A DNA stretch of 64,000 nt from Desulforhabdus amnigena (GCF_027925305.1 NZ_BSDR01000001.1:3486001-3550000), one strand, 5' to 3'. Shown: positions 35,752-45,767, counted from the stretch's first letter. A program made the numbers and translations. Notes: generated by a model not told the origin, from the letters alone.

Positions 35752-36285
35752 TCACTTGAGAGCCAGGGGCAGTCCTGCCACCACCAAAGTCACAGCGCTG
35801 CAGGTTGCGGCGATCTGCTGGTTGGCGTAGCCCGCTAAATCGCGGAATTGCCTTGCGAGAGGATTTTCCGGAACAATTCCCCCCCCTACTTCGTTTGAAA
35901 CGAGGAAAAGGGGGTAATCCGCCTTGGGAATCCATTGGCAAAGCTCCCGGATGGATTTTTCATACGGTGCAGGGGATGGGTGGAGGAGCAGGTTGGTGAG
36001 CCAGAGGGTGATGCAATCGACCAAAACCACCTTCGATTCTCCCTGAAGGGAACGAAGGGTCTCAAGGAGTTGGAAAGGACTCTCCAGGGTTTCCCAAGAA
36101 CTTTTTCTTCGTTCCTGATGACGGTGAACGCGGCCCAGCATTTCATCGTCTAAAATCTGTGCCGTGGCGATATAAACATAGGGAGGGGGAAACTGGGAGA
36201 CTAAATGCTCTGCATAGGCGCTCTTGCCACTTCGAGTGCCCCCCAGAATGAGATGGGGGTGCCTGGGAAGGGTTTTTAGGGACAT
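35752..36285 (-). CDS. cobU: Adenosylcobinamide kinase/guanylyltransferase CobU
   Basis: 177 residues. Walker A GGTRSGKS near 15-22; the switch histidine region GRVHRHQERR near 52-61 (guanylylated His in the family) and VDCITLWLTNLL near 90. It phosphorylates adenosylcobinamide and adds GMP, providing the CobS substrate. Its start overlaps the end of the DUF3842 gene by 10 nt. Confidence 0.95.
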   Translation of the reverse strand: MSLKTLPRHPHLILGGTRSGKSAYAEHLVSQFPPPYVYIATAQILDDEMLGRVHRHQERRKSSWETLESPFQLLETLRSLQGESKVVLVDCITLWLTNLLLHPSPAPYEKSIRELCQWIPKADYPLFLVSNEVGGGIVPENPLARQFRDLAGYANQQIAATCSAVTLVVAGLPLALK

Positions 36286-36716
36286 GGCAAATGGGTTCCT
36301 TCCGTGAGATAGGCAGAAAGGTGCTGGCAGACCAGTTTTTCAACCAGGTGGGGCAAGGGTTCTCTAACGGTTCCCACAATGACGATGGGGTCCTGGGTTA
36401 CGGGAAGAAGAAGTTTGGTGGCCTTGGCGGAACCGATGGACTGGACCATGGCGGGTGTGACCTCCCCCATCATGGCGTGTGAGAGAAGAATCGAGATGGG
36501 GCCGATGATGACATCCACCTGCTGCACACAGTGGCAAATGGCATTCTCACCCGTTGCTCCACGGTTGGCTCTGGCTTTCATCATCTGAGCCGTGGCAATG
36601 GCATTGGTCCCCAGGGCCCAGACTTCCGTCCGGTCTCCATAGGTTTCAACAATTTTCTTGATGACGGTGGTGCCGATTCCCCCTCCCTGGCCATCAATGA
36701 CTGCGATACGTATCAA
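36276..36716 (-). CDS. DUF3842 family protein
   Basis: 146 residues. Opens MIRIAVIDGQGGGIGTTVI, a Rossmann-like glycine-rich start, and contains ALGTNAIATAQMMKARANRGATGENAICHCV. A conserved protein of unknown function found in anaerobes; may bind a nucleotide. The start is probably TTG 36716, 7 nt after GGAGG; the ATG two codons earlier directly abuts the RBS and is less likely. Between parB (10-16 nt upstream) and cobU (overlap). Confidence 0.75.
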   Translation of the reverse strand: MIRIAVIDGQGGGIGTTVIKKIVETYGDRTEVWALGTNAIATAQMMKARANRGATGENAICHCVQQVDVIIGPISILLSHAMMGEVTPAMVQSIGSAKATKLLLPVTQDPIVIVGTVREPLPHLVEKLVCQHLSAYLTEGTHLPCP

Positions 36717-36732
36717 GAGCATCCTCCTTCGT

Positions 36733-37593
36733 CTACGAGCGGTTTACACCAATGCGGTCGAGTATCCTGGTCAATTCGTCTTCTGAACCGAAAGAAATGG
36801 TGAGTGTGCCCCGCTGTCCCCGGCGGCGCAGAGCGACGGGAGAACCCAAATGAGATTGCAAAGTCTCTTGCAATGATATCCAGCGTGGATCGGGTTCCGG
36901 TTTGGCCTGTGGGGACGATGCATCCTTTTTGGCGACAAGGGCTTCCGTCTGCCGGACGGAGAGATGGCGGTCCAAAATCAGGTCTCTCAATTTCCTCTGT
37001 TCATCGGCACCGGCCACGGCGAGAAGTGCCCGGGCGTGTCCCATGGTGAGCCTCTGGTTGAGTAGATCTTCCTGGATGTCTGGAGGGAGATGAAGGAGGC
37101 GAAGCAGATTCGCCACGGTGGAGCGATTTTTCCCCACCCGCTGAGAAATCTCCTCCTGTGTGAGATGGAATTCTTCTTGAAGACGTTGATAGGCCAGGGC
37201 CTCTTCAATGCAATTGAGATCCTGACGCTGAATATTTTCAATGAGAGCAAGCTCCAGGACATCGGTGGAACTCGCTTCGCGCACCAGAATGGGGACCTCC
37301 GTGAGGCCGGCGATCTTTGATGCCCTCCAACGGCGTTCCCCCGCCAGGATCTGGTATTCTTCAGGGACCTGTGTGCGCGTGGCGAGAATGGGTTGCAGAA
37401 CCCCTTTTTCACGGATGGAACGCACGAGTTCGTCCATTTGTTCGTCGTCCACCAATTGACGGGGCTGGTAAGGGTTTGGGATCAGCCGGTCGACAGGGCA
37501 GTAGAAGAGCTGCACATCGTCACGTTTGAGCCAATCACTGGAAGTGAGGAGCTGGTCGAGTCCTCTGCCCAATCCTCGTTTTTTTTCTATCAT
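36733..37593 (-). CDS. parB: Chromosome partition protein ParB
   Basis: 286 residues. The ParB N-terminal CTP-binding domain has [20 protein letters not shown] and the GERRWRASK box. The HTH (about 130-190) has [23 protein letters not shown]. The C-terminal dimerisation domain ends [18 protein letters not shown]. It binds parS, spreads as a CTP-dependent clamp and works with ParA in origin segregation. ATG 37593 overlaps the parA stop (ATGA), so translation is coupled. Confidence 0.95.
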   Translation of the reverse strand: MIEKKRGLGRGLDQLLTSSDWLKRDDVQLFYCPVDRLIPNPYQPRQLVDDEQMDELVRSIREKGVLQPILATRTQVPEEYQILAGERRWRASKIAGLTEVPILVREASSTDVLELALIENIQRQDLNCIEEALAYQRLQEEFHLTQEEISQRVGKNRSTVANLLRLLHLPPDIQEDLLNQRLTMGHARALLAVAGADEQRKLRDLILDRHLSVRQTEALVAKKDASSPQAKPEPDPRWISLQETLQSHLGSPVALRRRGQRGTLTISFGSEDELTRILDRIGVNRS

Positions 37594-38366
37594 GATTTGG
37601 ACGCTCCCTGGGCGAGGATTTCTTCCGCCAGAGCGAGATAGGCCTTCGCCCCCGCACACGTGGGTTCGTAGAGAAGGGCTGGAAGCCCATGGCTTGGAGA
37701 TTCACTCAGACGTACGTTTCTTGGAATGAAGGTTTTGAAAATGTTGAACTGCAGGTGTTTTCGAATTTCATTGACCACCTGGTGGGCGAGATTGTTGCGG
37801 CGATCGAACATGGTGAGGACGATGCCTTCGATGGATAGGTGGGGATTGAAACGGAGGCGAATCTTGCGAATGGTTTCAAGCAGGAGGGTGAGCCCTTCCA
37901 TGGCAAAGTATTCGCATTGCATGGGAATCAAAACGGACTGACATGCGGTGAGTCCGTTCACGGTGAGGAGTCCCAATGAGGGTGGGCAGTCCAAAAGGAT
38001 ATAGGAGAAAGAATCTGAAAGGGACGAGATTTTCCTGAGAAGAAGAGTTTCCGCTTCCGGGATGGAGAAGAGTTCCCATTCCGCAGCGGCCAGCTGGGAA
38101 TTGGATGGCAGTACCGCCAGATCCAGGTGAGGGAGCAGGGGCCTGTGTATGGGGGGAGGGGCATTGTCATGGAGAAGAAAGGAGTAGAAAGAAGGGGAGT
38201 CGGGTTGGAGACGAATCCCGAGTCCACTGGAAGCATTTCCCTGGGGATCGCAGTCGATGAGAAGGACTTTCTCGCCTTCCTTGGCCAGGCTTGCAGCCAG
38301 ATTGACCGCTGTGGTGGTTTTGCCTACACCGCCCTTTTGATTTGCTATGGCAATTACTTTCGGCAT
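37590..38366 (-). CDS. parA: Chromosome partition ATPase ParA (Soj)
   Basis: 258 residues. Deviant Walker [15 protein letters not shown] near 10-23, [14 protein letters not shown], and [14 protein letters not shown] near 120. The ATP-bound dimer binds DNA non-specifically and is released by ParB, moving the origin. The start at 38366 is set by GAGGAAG just upstream; the longer open frame runs into the parS site. Leads a run with parB, DUF3842, cobU, cobS and birA. Confidence 0.95.
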   Translation of the reverse strand: MPKVIAIANQKGGVGKTTTAVNLAASLAKEGEKVLLIDCDPQGNASSGLGIRLQPDSPSFYSFLLHDNAPPPIHRPLLPHLDLAVLPSNSQLAAAEWELFSIPEAETLLLRKISSLSDSFSYILLDCPPSLGLLTVNGLTACQSVLIPMQCEYFAMEGLTLLLETIRKIRLRFNPHLSIEGIVLTMFDRRNNLAHQVVNEIRKHLQFNIFKTFIPRNVRLSESPSHGLPALLYEPTCAGAKAYLALAEEILAQGASKS

Positions 38367-38404
38367 AACTTCCTCACGATTGGAAACTGGATGGGTTCTG
38401 CATG

Positions 38405-38420
38405 TGTTCCACGTGGAACA
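38405..38420. promoter_or_regulatory. parS centromere site
   Basis: Perfect 16-bp palindrome TGTTCCACGTGGAACA, matching the parS consensus TGTTNCACGTGNAACA. It lies 39 bp upstream of parA, between parA and the small minus-strand gene, so it may also affect parAB transcription. Confidence 0.92.
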
Positions 38421-38434
38421 TGTCGAAAGGGAAC

Positions 38435-38695
38435 TCAGTCTTTCCCCCGATGAGAAGGAATGAGAATTCCCCATGCTCGAAAAAGTTCATGATATCGAAG
38501 AATGAAAACGTCTCCCTCTTCACACCTGACCTTGAAGTACCGCAATGGCATGCGCGTAGAATCCAGACGGCCTTCGTACCATCTGTCCAGGATCTGTGCA
38601 ATCTGAAATCGCTGTCCGCGCCAGACGAAGGCGATGGGGTCCTGAGCCCCGGCATATTCGTCCCGAGTGACAACCGTGATCCGTTCTAATTCCAT
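38435..38695 (-). CDS. Small conserved protein upstream of parA
   Basis: 86 residues from ATG 38695. Reads [20 protein letters not shown], then [21 protein letters not shown], then [19 protein letters not shown]. This looks like the small beta-rich proteins (DUF6504-like) seen in deltaproteobacteria; function unknown. An upstream in-frame ATG (38785) would add a poor-quality extension. RBS weak. It runs into parS and parA on the same strand, so it could be the first gene of the par run. Confidence 0.65.
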   Translation of the reverse strand: MELERITVVTRDEYAGAQDPIAFVWRGQRFQIAQILDRWYEGRLDSTRMPLRYFKVRCEEGDVFILRYHELFRAWGILIPSHRGKD

Positions 38696-38951
38696 CTGCT
38701 TATGAATCTGGATAAAATTGTTTGCTTGAGTACAAACGGCACTTATCTTAAATATTAGGTCTTGAAAGCCTGAAATTATACCCATTTCTGCAGGTAAATA
38801 AAATCATTTTTTGGGGTAGACTCAGCAATCCGGCTGAAGAATGAAGAAATCGGATTCCGAGGTATGATCATTCTTCCGAGGAGTAAAGGTGCTGCAGTTG
38901 GAAAGAGGGGGAAGGGCATGCGTGAATTCGGCCCCCAAAGGAGTCAATGGA

Positions 38952-39482
38952 ATGAAAAAGGCGCTCTTAGTTATTGATATGCTTAATGATTTTTTGAATC
39001 CTCGAGGAGTCCTCTATTGCGGAGATGCCGCCAGAAACATCATTCCGGTGGTGCGCTCGCTGGTGGATGCCTTTGCTGCCGAAAATCAACTCATCGTCTA
39101 CCTGAGGGATGCTCATGATCCAAATGACAAGGAATTCGAGCTGTTTGCTCCTCATGCCGTTCGAGGAACCTGGGGAGGTGAAATCATCCCCGAATTGCTT
39201 CCCCCCAAGAGCGCAAAAGTGGTGGACAAGACGAGGTTCACCGCTTTCTACGGAAATGATTTGGATGAAATACTGAAGCAGGCGCATCCTGAAGAAGTGT
39301 GGGTTACGGGGGTGGTCACTTCCATTTGCGTCATGGATACGGTAGGGGATTTGCGGAACAGAGATTATACCGCCGTGGTTCCAGTGGATGCCGTCGCAGA
39401 TTTTGATCAGGAGTTCCACGACTTTGCTCTGAAGCGCATGCAACGTGTTTATGGTGCGAGGCTGGTAAAAAGTTCGGCGTAA
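38952..39482 (+). CDS. Isochorismatase-fold amidase, probable nicotinamidase
   Basis: 176 residues. Cysteine-hydrolase triad visible: Asp in LLVIDMLNDFL (9), Lys in VVDKTRFTAFYGND (about 95), Cys in TGVVTSICVMDT (about 128). The cis-peptide turn VVTSIC fits nicotinamidase-like members. It probably hydrolyses nicotinamide to nicotinate, since pncB follows 52 nt later on the same strand. Start ATG 38952, AGGAG about 10 nt upstream. Confidence 0.85.
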   Translation: MKKALLVIDMLNDFLNPRGVLYCGDAARNIIPVVRSLVDAFAAENQLIVYLRDAHDPNDKEFELFAPHAVRGTWGGEIIPELLPPKSAKVVDKTRFTAFYGNDLDEILKQAHPEEVWVTGVVTSICVMDTVGDLRNRDYTAVVPVDAVADFDQEFHDFALKRMQRVYGARLVKSSA

Positions 39483-39534
39483 TCGTCGCTCTTCACCAAA
39501 AAAAAGCACACCTTGAGACAAAGGATCACAACCT

Positions 39535-40908
39535 ATGAACGTATGGGACCAATATGCACCAGAGCTCGTGACTGATCTTTATGAATTCACGATGGCTGAA
39601 AGTTACCTGAAAGAAAATATGTCAGGTGAAGCGACATTCAGCCTCTTCATCCGCGCGTATCCGCATCATCGGGCCTATTTTGTCTCTGCCGGCCTGGAAC
39701 ATCTCCTGGAATTGATCCGCGACTTCCGCTTCAGTGAAGCGTCTGTGGATTATCTTGCCTCTACGGGAAAATTCTCCAGGGATTTCACAGATTATCTGAA
39801 AAAGGTTCGATTTACGGGAACGGTGAGAGCCATCCCCGAGGGGCGGATATTTTTTACACAGGAACCGATTCTTGAGGTTACGGCTCCCATCATTGAGGGA
39901 CAGCTTCTGGAAACGTTGGTGATCAATGTGATTCAACTGGAAACCCTGCTTGCGAGCAAAGCCGCCCGTTGCGTCCATGCGGCCCGCGGAAGGGCGCTCG
40001 TGGATTTTTCCCTCCGGCGGACTCACGGAGTCGATGCCGGGCTCAAGGCCGCTCGAGCCAGCTACCTCGCCGGATTTGTGGGAAGCAGCAATGTGCTCGC
40101 TGGAAAGATTTACGGAGTTCCCGTTTTTGGCACCATGGCCCATTCGTATGTCACCAGCTTCAAAAATGAAATGGATTCCTTTCTTGCCTTCGCCAGAACC
40201 TATCCGGACGATACCGTCCTTCTCATCGATACCTACGATACCCTGCGTGGTGCGGAAAAAGCTCTTGAAGTGGCCCGCCGTATGTCTGCGGAAGGCAAGC
40301 CGCTTGTGGGGGTGCGATTGGACAGCGGGGATTTGGTGGATCTGAGCCGCAAGGTCAGGAAAATATTCCTGGATGGTGGTTTTCCCGATGTGAAAATTAT
40401 TGTGAGTGGAAGCCTGGACGAATACAGCCTGGAAAAACTTTTGGAAGAAGGGGCGGAGATAGACCTTTTTGCTGTCGGTACTCGAATGGGAGTTTCCTCG
40501 GACGCTCCCTATTTCGATATCGCTTATAAGCTGGTGGAGTACGAAGGCCGGCCCATCCTGAAGCTCAGCAGCGGGAAAAAAACTTGGGTGGGGAAAAAAC
40601 AGGTTTATCGTTTCTATGACGAAGATGGAAAGATGAAAGAGGACCTTCTCTGCCTGCTGGAGGAGGCTGTTCCTGGTGGGGAACCCCTTCTGGAGACGGT
40701 CATAAAAGATGGAGAGTTGCAGCGTTCTCCCGAATCACTGGAAAGGATTCGAGAGCGTTTCGCCGGAGAATGGGAAAAGCTTCCCCACATCTATCGCAGC
40801 ACTTATCCCGTTGAAACATACCCGGTAAAGATCAGTGCCGATTTGTCTGAACTGGAGCGGCAGACCTCCGAAGCGCGGCGCCGGGAGGAAATCGAAAAAG
40901 AGTGGTGA
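39535..40908 (+). CDS. pncB: Nicotinate phosphoribosyltransferase
   Basis: 457 residues. Makes nicotinate mononucleotide from nicotinate and PRPP for NAD salvage. N-terminus ELVTDLYEFTMAESYL, then FSLFIRAYPHHRAYFVSAGLE, the RRTHGVDAGLKAARASYLAGFVGSSNVLAGKIYG region and VGVRLDSGDLVDLS for phosphate/ribose binding. Forms a two-gene salvage unit with the preceding amidase. Convergent with rsmG, 11 nt apart. Confidence 0.95.
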   Translation: MNVWDQYAPELVTDLYEFTMAESYLKENMSGEATFSLFIRAYPHHRAYFVSAGLEHLLELIRDFRFSEASVDYLASTGKFSRDFTDYLKKVRFTGTVRAIPEGRIFFTQEPILEVTAPIIEGQLLETLVINVIQLETLLASKAARCVHAARGRALVDFSLRRTHGVDAGLKAARASYLAGFVGSSNVLAGKIYGVPVFGTMAHSYVTSFKNEMDSFLAFARTYPDDTVLLIDTYDTLRGAEKALEVARRMSAEGKPLVGVRLDSGDLVDLSRKVRKIFLDGGFPDVKIIVSGSLDEYSLEKLLEEGAEIDLFAVGTRMGVSSDAPYFDIAYKLVEYEGRPILKLSSGKKTWVGKKQVYRFYDEDGKMKEDLLCLLEEAVPGGEPLLETVIKDGELQRSPESLERIRERFAGEWEKLPHIYRSTYPVETYPVKISADLSELERQTSEARRREEIEKEW

Positions 40909-40919
40909 TACGCGATGCT

Positions 40920-41591
40920 CTAATTGTGGTTTTGCCATACGAACAACTGGCGGGGTCGGGATGTGTCCGGCAGAGAATAGGGGAAGCTTCCCTGGAATTC
41001 GATGCCGGCTTCGAGAACGGAATGGAAAGAATCTACGTCAGGTTTTTCTCCAGGGCCGGCCCACCAGGCGAAAATTCCCCCCGGCGCCAGTACCCGTGAC
41101 GCAAAACGGGTCAGGTGTTCTGCTTGAAGACGCACTGCCCGCATGGTGATAAGATCGTACCTTTCGCGCGCCAGGGAATGGTGGATTTCTCTGAAATCCT
41201 CCCACCTGCCATGCAGCGCCCAGCTGTTTTTCAGGGAAAGTCTTGCCAGGAGCACCTTGAGAAAAGAGACTTTCTTGTGATTTGCTTCGAGGAGCACCAT
41301 TTTCAGTTGGGGACGCAAAATTTTGAGGGGAACGCCGGGAAAGCCGGCTCCGGTTCCCACGTCCAGCGCCAATCCTTGCTGCGGAAGCCACCTGGCTGGA
41401 AGGAGCGAGTCCAAAAGGTGCTTGATGAGGATTTCGGGGAATTCGGTGATTCGAGTAAGATTCGTCCGGCGGTTCCAGTCGAGCATCAGGGTGATGTGAC
41501 CGTAGCATAATCGCCCTTGTTCCTCGGAAAAGGGAATGTCGTTTGCCTCGGTGAGCTTCAGAAGTTGTTCCAGGAATTCTGCTTCATTCAT
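40920..41591 (-). CDS. rsmG: 16S rRNA (guanine-527-N7)-methyltransferase RsmG
   Basis: 223 residues. AdoMet motif LDVGTGAGFPGVPLKIL, then LLEANHKKVSFLKVL. It methylates G527 of 16S rRNA. N-terminal LNWNRR-like helix (MLDWNRRTNLTRI) as in the GidB family. Last member of the rpmH-rnpA-yidD-yidC-jag-mnmE-rsmG series, separated from mnmE by a 240-bp spacer with an inverted-repeat element. Confidence 0.94.
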   Translation of the reverse strand: MNEAEFLEQLLKLTEANDIPFSEEQGRLCYGHITLMLDWNRRTNLTRITEFPEILIKHLLDSLLPARWLPQQGLALDVGTGAGFPGVPLKILRPQLKMVLLEANHKKVSFLKVLLARLSLKNSWALHGRWEDFREIHHSLARERYDLITMRAVRLQAEHLTRFASRVLAPGGIFAWWAGPGEKPDVDSFHSVLEAGIEFQGSFPYSLPDTSRPRQLFVWQNHN

Positions 41592-41624
41592 GGGGGTTCA
41601 ATTCTATGGAGATGAAATAACCTT

Positions 41625-41764
41625 GCAATTCTCATTTTGGATGGTCTCATGATGCTGTCGCTTTCAACATCCCCCCTCAATACCCCTATCAAAGGGGGAC
41701 TTTATCCTAAAAAATCCACCCTTGGGGAGCATGGGGAGTATTCACTTTTCAAAATGAGAATTGC
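41625..41764. repeat. Putative miniature inverted-repeat element between rsmG and mnmE
   Basis: 140 bp bounded by perfect 15-bp inverted repeats, GCAATTCTCATTTTG (41625-41639) and CAAAATGAGAATTGC (41750-41764). The interior has CCCCCCTC...GGGGGAC pairing. No coding capacity. Only one copy found here. Confidence 0.6.
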
Positions 41765-41832
41765 TGAAATAACACGTGTGGCCCTGATGATGAAATCCCG
41801 CGGCATTCGTTCGCCGAAAGGGGATTCAAAAA

Positions 41833-43254
41833 TCATTTGCCGATACAGAATTGGGAGAAAATACGGTCCAGTAAATCTTCGTCTTCATTCCAACCCAGCA
41901 CGGATTCCAGTTGCTGACGGGCAAGGTGAATTTCTTCCGTGACCAGTTCGCCATAGCCTCCTGCCAAAAGAAGTTCCTTGCCTCGAAGAAGAGCATCCAT
42001 GGCGCGTTCCAGACAATCCCTCTGACGCAAATTGGATATGAGCGTCGCATTGCAGGATTCCAGCGGCTGCTTCAGGAAACTTTCAGAGAGCTGCTCCCGG
42101 AGCCTCTCGATATCCGAGGAATTCAGGGCGGAGAGTTCCATGGCTCCTGCTGCGGAAGGGTATTTTTCTACTGCCTCTTCCATGGAAAAGGCGGGAGGCA
42201 GATCGTGCTTGTTCAGGAGAAGCATATGCCGGCTCGAGGATATACTTGCATAAATGGTGTCATCTTCTTCCGTCAACGGCCGGCTTTGGTCCATGAGCCA
42301 GAGAACCACGTCTGCATCCTCCACGGAGCGGAGGGTCCTTTCGATGCCGATGGATTCGATCTCGTCCGGAGAATGGCGAATTCCTGCTGTGTCCAGGATG
42401 CGAACCAGAATGCCCGAAAGCAGGAACGTCTCTTCGATCACGTCTCGAGTGGTGCCGGGTACAGGGGTCACAATGGCGCGATCCTTTCCGAGAAGAGCGT
42501 TCAAGAGAGAGGACTTGCCCACGTTGGGTTTTCCCACGAGCACGAGGGTGATTCCCTCGCGCAGGACTCGCCCGCGTTCGAAATGGTCGAGCAATTCCTT
42601 TAGAGGGGCGATGACCTGCTTGTCCAGGTCCTGGATCGAAATAGCGAGATGGGAATCTGAAGAGGCATCCTCCAGGTCTTCTGAAAAGTCAATGGATGCT
42701 TCGGTGAGGGCCTGGAACTGAAGGAGGACTTCCCTCCATTGAAGAATACGATCGCGAAGGTCGCCGCTCAGATGTCGGCTGGCGAGGGCGAGGCTCTTTT
42801 CGGAACGGGCATGGATGACATCGATGATCGCTTCCGCTTGAGAAAGGTCGATGCGGCCACTCAGAAAAGCCCGCCGTGTGAACTCTCCAGGTTCAGCCAG
42901 TCGCGCTCCGGCCCGGATCGCCAGCTCCAGGATACGCTCCAGTACGGCATAACCGCTGTGGCAATTGATTTCGACGACATCTTCGCGGGTATAGGTTCGC
43001 GGGGCGGCCATGTAGCTGAGAAGTACCTCGTCGACTCGTTGACGGGTCGATGGATCGAGAATCCAGCCATGGTAGAGGCGATGGGATTTCAGGGAGAGAG
43101 TAGAGGTGGTGGGGCGGAAGAGCTGTTGAGCAATCCCCACAGCTTCCGGCCCACTGATTCTGATGATTCCGATTCCGCCTTCTCCTACGGGAGTGGCGAT
43201 GGCGCATATTGTGTCTTGGTTAGTCTTGAAGTCCATCGTGCAGGTGGAATCCAT
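41833..43254 (-). CDS. mnmE: tRNA modification GTPase MnmE (TrmE)
   Basis: 473 residues. The N-terminal tetrahydrofolate-binding domain starts TICAIATPVGEGGIGIIRISG. The G domain has G1 GKPNVGKS (near 225), the TTRDVIEE loop, G3 DTAG and G4 NKHD. It ends with the family FCIGK motif with the active-site Cys. With MnmG it makes cmnm5U at the wobble base of several tRNAs. The start is uncertain by six codons (ATG 43254 or ATG 43236); neither RBS is strong. Confidence 0.95.
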   Translation of the reverse strand: MDSTCTMDFKTNQDTICAIATPVGEGGIGIIRISGPEAVGIAQQLFRPTTSTLSLKSHRLYHGWILDPSTRQRVDEVLLSYMAAPRTYTREDVVEINCHSGYAVLERILELAIRAGARLAEPGEFTRRAFLSGRIDLSQAEAIIDVIHARSEKSLALASRHLSGDLRDRILQWREVLLQFQALTEASIDFSEDLEDASSDSHLAISIQDLDKQVIAPLKELLDHFERGRVLREGITLVLVGKPNVGKSSLLNALLGKDRAIVTPVPGTTRDVIEETFLLSGILVRILDTAGIRHSPDEIESIGIERTLRSVEDADVVLWLMDQSRPLTEEDDTIYASISSSRHMLLLNKHDLPPAFSMEEAVEKYPSAAGAMELSALNSSDIERLREQLSESFLKQPLESCNATLISNLRQRDCLERAMDALLRGKELLLAGGYGELVTEEIHLARQQLESVLGWNEDEDLLDRIFSQFCIGK

Positions 43255-43269
43255 CCGGAAAATGGCGGA

Positions 43270-43950
43270 TCAGGCCTCTTGTTCCGTGATGGCGATTTTG
43301 TTCTGGGGTTTTTTGCCTCTCTTGACGGGGTAAATGACAACACGCCGAAGATTGCCTTCCCCTTTGCTCTTGGTGCGGACCTCCTGGTCTTCCTTCAAGG
43401 CCAGATGAATGATGCGGCGGTCCTGGGAGTTCATGGGACCGGTGGTCAAGGGGCGATGGGTCCTTTTTACCTTGTCGCTGAGCTGCTGAGCCAATTCGGT
43501 GAGACTGCCCTCGCGCTTGGATCGATAGTTTTCAGTATCCACAACGACTGGAATATTTTCGGCCAGTTCCTTTTGAAGAATCTTGGAAACGAGGTACTGA
43601 AGAGCGTTCAATGTCTTGCCTCGCTTTCCAATGAGTAAGCCCGAACCGTTGCTGATGATATTGAGGCAAACAGTGTCCTCTTTGCTTTCAGCTTCGACAA
43701 CGGTGGGCAGATCCACATGCTTCAGAATTTCGCTCAGGACGGACTTGGCCCTCTCTGCCGCCGCCTCTGCCGTTAGAACTTTCGGGACTACACGGATCTT
43801 TGCTTTTTTCGCGCCGACAATCCCAAAGATACCTGAAGAGCCTTTGGAGATGATTTCTATTTCAAGTTGTTCTCGAGGCAGTTGGAGTTGTTTGCAAGCC
43901 GCGGCGATGGCGTCCTCGACAGATTTTTCTTCAATTTCAAGAGTTGACAT
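43270..43950 (-). CDS. jag: Jag/KhpB RNA-binding protein
   Basis: 226 residues. N-terminal Jag-N domain (about 1-50), KH domain with SNGSGLLIGKRGKTLNALQYLV (GxxG loop, near 107-128) and R3H domain near 150-205 (PMNSQDRRIIHLAL). RNA-binding protein encoded between yidC and mnmE in many bacteria; linked to RNA-based control of envelope growth in Firmicutes. The C-terminal basic tail GKKPQNKIAITEQEA is less conserved. Confidence 0.93.
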   Translation of the reverse strand: MSTLEIEEKSVEDAIAAACKQLQLPREQLEIEIISKGSSGIFGIVGAKKAKIRVVPKVLTAEAAAERAKSVLSEILKHVDLPTVVEAESKEDTVCLNIISNGSGLLIGKRGKTLNALQYLVSKILQKELAENIPVVVDTENYRSKREGSLTELAQQLSDKVKRTHRPLTTGPMNSQDRRIIHLALKEDQEVRTKSKGEGNLRRVVIYPVKRGKKPQNKIAITEQEA

Positions 43951-44013
43951 GCTCTCCTCCGTTAATTCTCTGAACCGGGCGAATTGTGCGTAATCGTAGC
44001 GGGGAGGTCGTGG

Positions 44014-45708
44014 TTATGCATTTTGACGATTGATCATATACTGCTGCACGATGGACAAGATATTGTTTACAAGCCAGTATAACACAAGACCTGACGGAAA
44101 GTTGACAAAGAAAACAGTAAACATCACAGGCATGATCAACATGATCTGTTCTTGTCTTGGATCTCCGCTGGATGGTGTCATCTTCTGCTGGATGAACATG
44201 GAAATACCCATAAGGATTGTCAGAACGGGAATGCCGGGGCCTCCGCTCAAATAAGGAATCTTGAATCCGAGGTCGAGGCGGTCCGGGGCGGTCAAATCGT
44301 TGATCCACCACATGAAGGGTTCATGTCTGAGTTCAACGGCGCCGTAGAGCATTCGGTAGAGGGCGAAGAAAACTGGAATCTGCAGGATCATGGGAAGGCA
44401 TCCCCCCATGGGATTGACTTTGTGAGTGCGATAGACCGCCATCAATTCCTGGTTGAGCTTCTCTTTGTCGTCTTTATATTTCTCTCGGATTTGCGCGATC
44501 TTGGGCTGTACTTTTTTCATCTTCTGCATGGACTGGTAACTCTTCTGTGTGAGAGGCCAGAAGACGATTTTGATCATGACGGTAAGCAAAATGATCGCCA
44601 CACCGTAGTTATGGGTATATTTGAAAAGCCAGTTGAGCACATGGAGGAGCGGTTTGGCGATAAAAGTGAACCAGCCGTAGTCGACGGCATGGGAGAGGTT
44701 GTGTCCTGCCTGGTTCAGTCGATTGATTTCCTTGGCCCCCATATACATTCTGAGCTTGAAATTCTTTTTTTCATGGGGGTTCAACTGGAAATTGTCCGTC
44801 AGGTAGACCACCTGCATGAGCCCCGTATCGGCGTTCAGAACACGTGGGATGATCTGAAAACCGCTTTCTTCCATGGGAATGACGGCCTGAAGAAAATAAT
44901 TGTTTTCATAACCGATCCAATCCATGGGGGGGCGCAGGATGATGTCCTTTTTGAGAAGATCCTTCAGGGGGTAATTCGTGAGAGACCCTTTTTGAAATAT
45001 GGAAAGCTGGGAAAGATTGTAAGAACTCTCTTCCTTCAAATCGGTATAGGGCTGAACATAAAAACTGATGCCCATTTGATCGGTCAGCATGGAATCGGAA
45101 AGGTTTTCCAGCTGAATGCCAAGGTCCATGACGTATGAATCAGGCATGAAGGTGAAGGTTTTGATCAGCCGAACCTGATTGGGGATTTCTGCGGAGAGAG
45201 AAATGTCTTGGGGTGCTTTTCCCGCCGACAAGATGATTCTATTGGGTGACTGGCTGGTAAACGGGCGCTGAGACAGCTGCCATTCCTGATGATTTAGAAG
45301 GTCGACGGCCAGCGGAAGGTAGCCGCTGCTTTGAGAAGGGATCAGTTCCATGGGGCGGGAATTGGGGTCTACCTTCTCGCGGAAGTTCATCAACTCGAAG
45401 GAACCGATGCGTCCTCCTGGAGCCAGAATCTGCATCTTGTACAGCTGGTCGGTGACCGTCCAGCTTTCAAATTGCTGTCCCAGCTGGGTCAGTCGCTCCT
45501 GCGGCAAGGTGCCGGCCGCGGCTGGAAGCTCTGTCGCCGGCGAAGCGGCCGTTTCGGGCAAAGAGGACTGGGGAACAGATGTTGGCCCTTGCTGTTGTGT
45601 CTCTTGAGCCGGCGGGGGAGTAGGGGTACGATAAAGCCCGAAATAGTACTCCCAAAAAAGAAGTACCACGAGAGATAAGACCAGGGCAACCAACGCTCTT
45701 TTTTCCAT
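44014..45708 (-). CDS. yidC: Membrane protein insertase YidC
   Basis: 564 residues, Gram-negative type. The N-terminal TM (about 5-22) is followed by a Pro/Gln-rich linker (PTPPPAQETQQQG), a large periplasmic beta domain (about 80-350) and the conserved five-TM insertase core (about 365-555) with KSYQSMQKMKKVQPKI and MGGCLPMILQIPVFFALYRML. It inserts proteins such as F0 subunits into the inner membrane, alone or with SecYEG. Confidence 0.96.
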   Translation of the reverse strand: MEKRALVALVLSLVVLLFWEYYFGLYRTPTPPPAQETQQQGPTSVPQSSLPETAASPATELPAAAGTLPQERLTQLGQQFESWTVTDQLYKMQILAPGGRIGSFELMNFREKVDPNSRPMELIPSQSSGYLPLAVDLLNHQEWQLSQRPFTSQSPNRIILSAGKAPQDISLSAEIPNQVRLIKTFTFMPDSYVMDLGIQLENLSDSMLTDQMGISFYVQPYTDLKEESSYNLSQLSIFQKGSLTNYPLKDLLKKDIILRPPMDWIGYENNYFLQAVIPMEESGFQIIPRVLNADTGLMQVVYLTDNFQLNPHEKKNFKLRMYMGAKEINRLNQAGHNLSHAVDYGWFTFIAKPLLHVLNWLFKYTHNYGVAIILLTVMIKIVFWPLTQKSYQSMQKMKKVQPKIAQIREKYKDDKEKLNQELMAVYRTHKVNPMGGCLPMILQIPVFFALYRMLYGAVELRHEPFMWWINDLTAPDRLDLGFKIPYLSGGPGIPVLTILMGISMFIQQKMTPSSGDPRQEQIMLIMPVMFTVFFVNFPSGLVLYWLVNNILSIVQQYMINRQNA

Positions 45709-45767
45709 TGAGGAATACTCCGTGCTGTTCGGAAAATAAATGTATGAATGATAACGATCAAGCGGGC

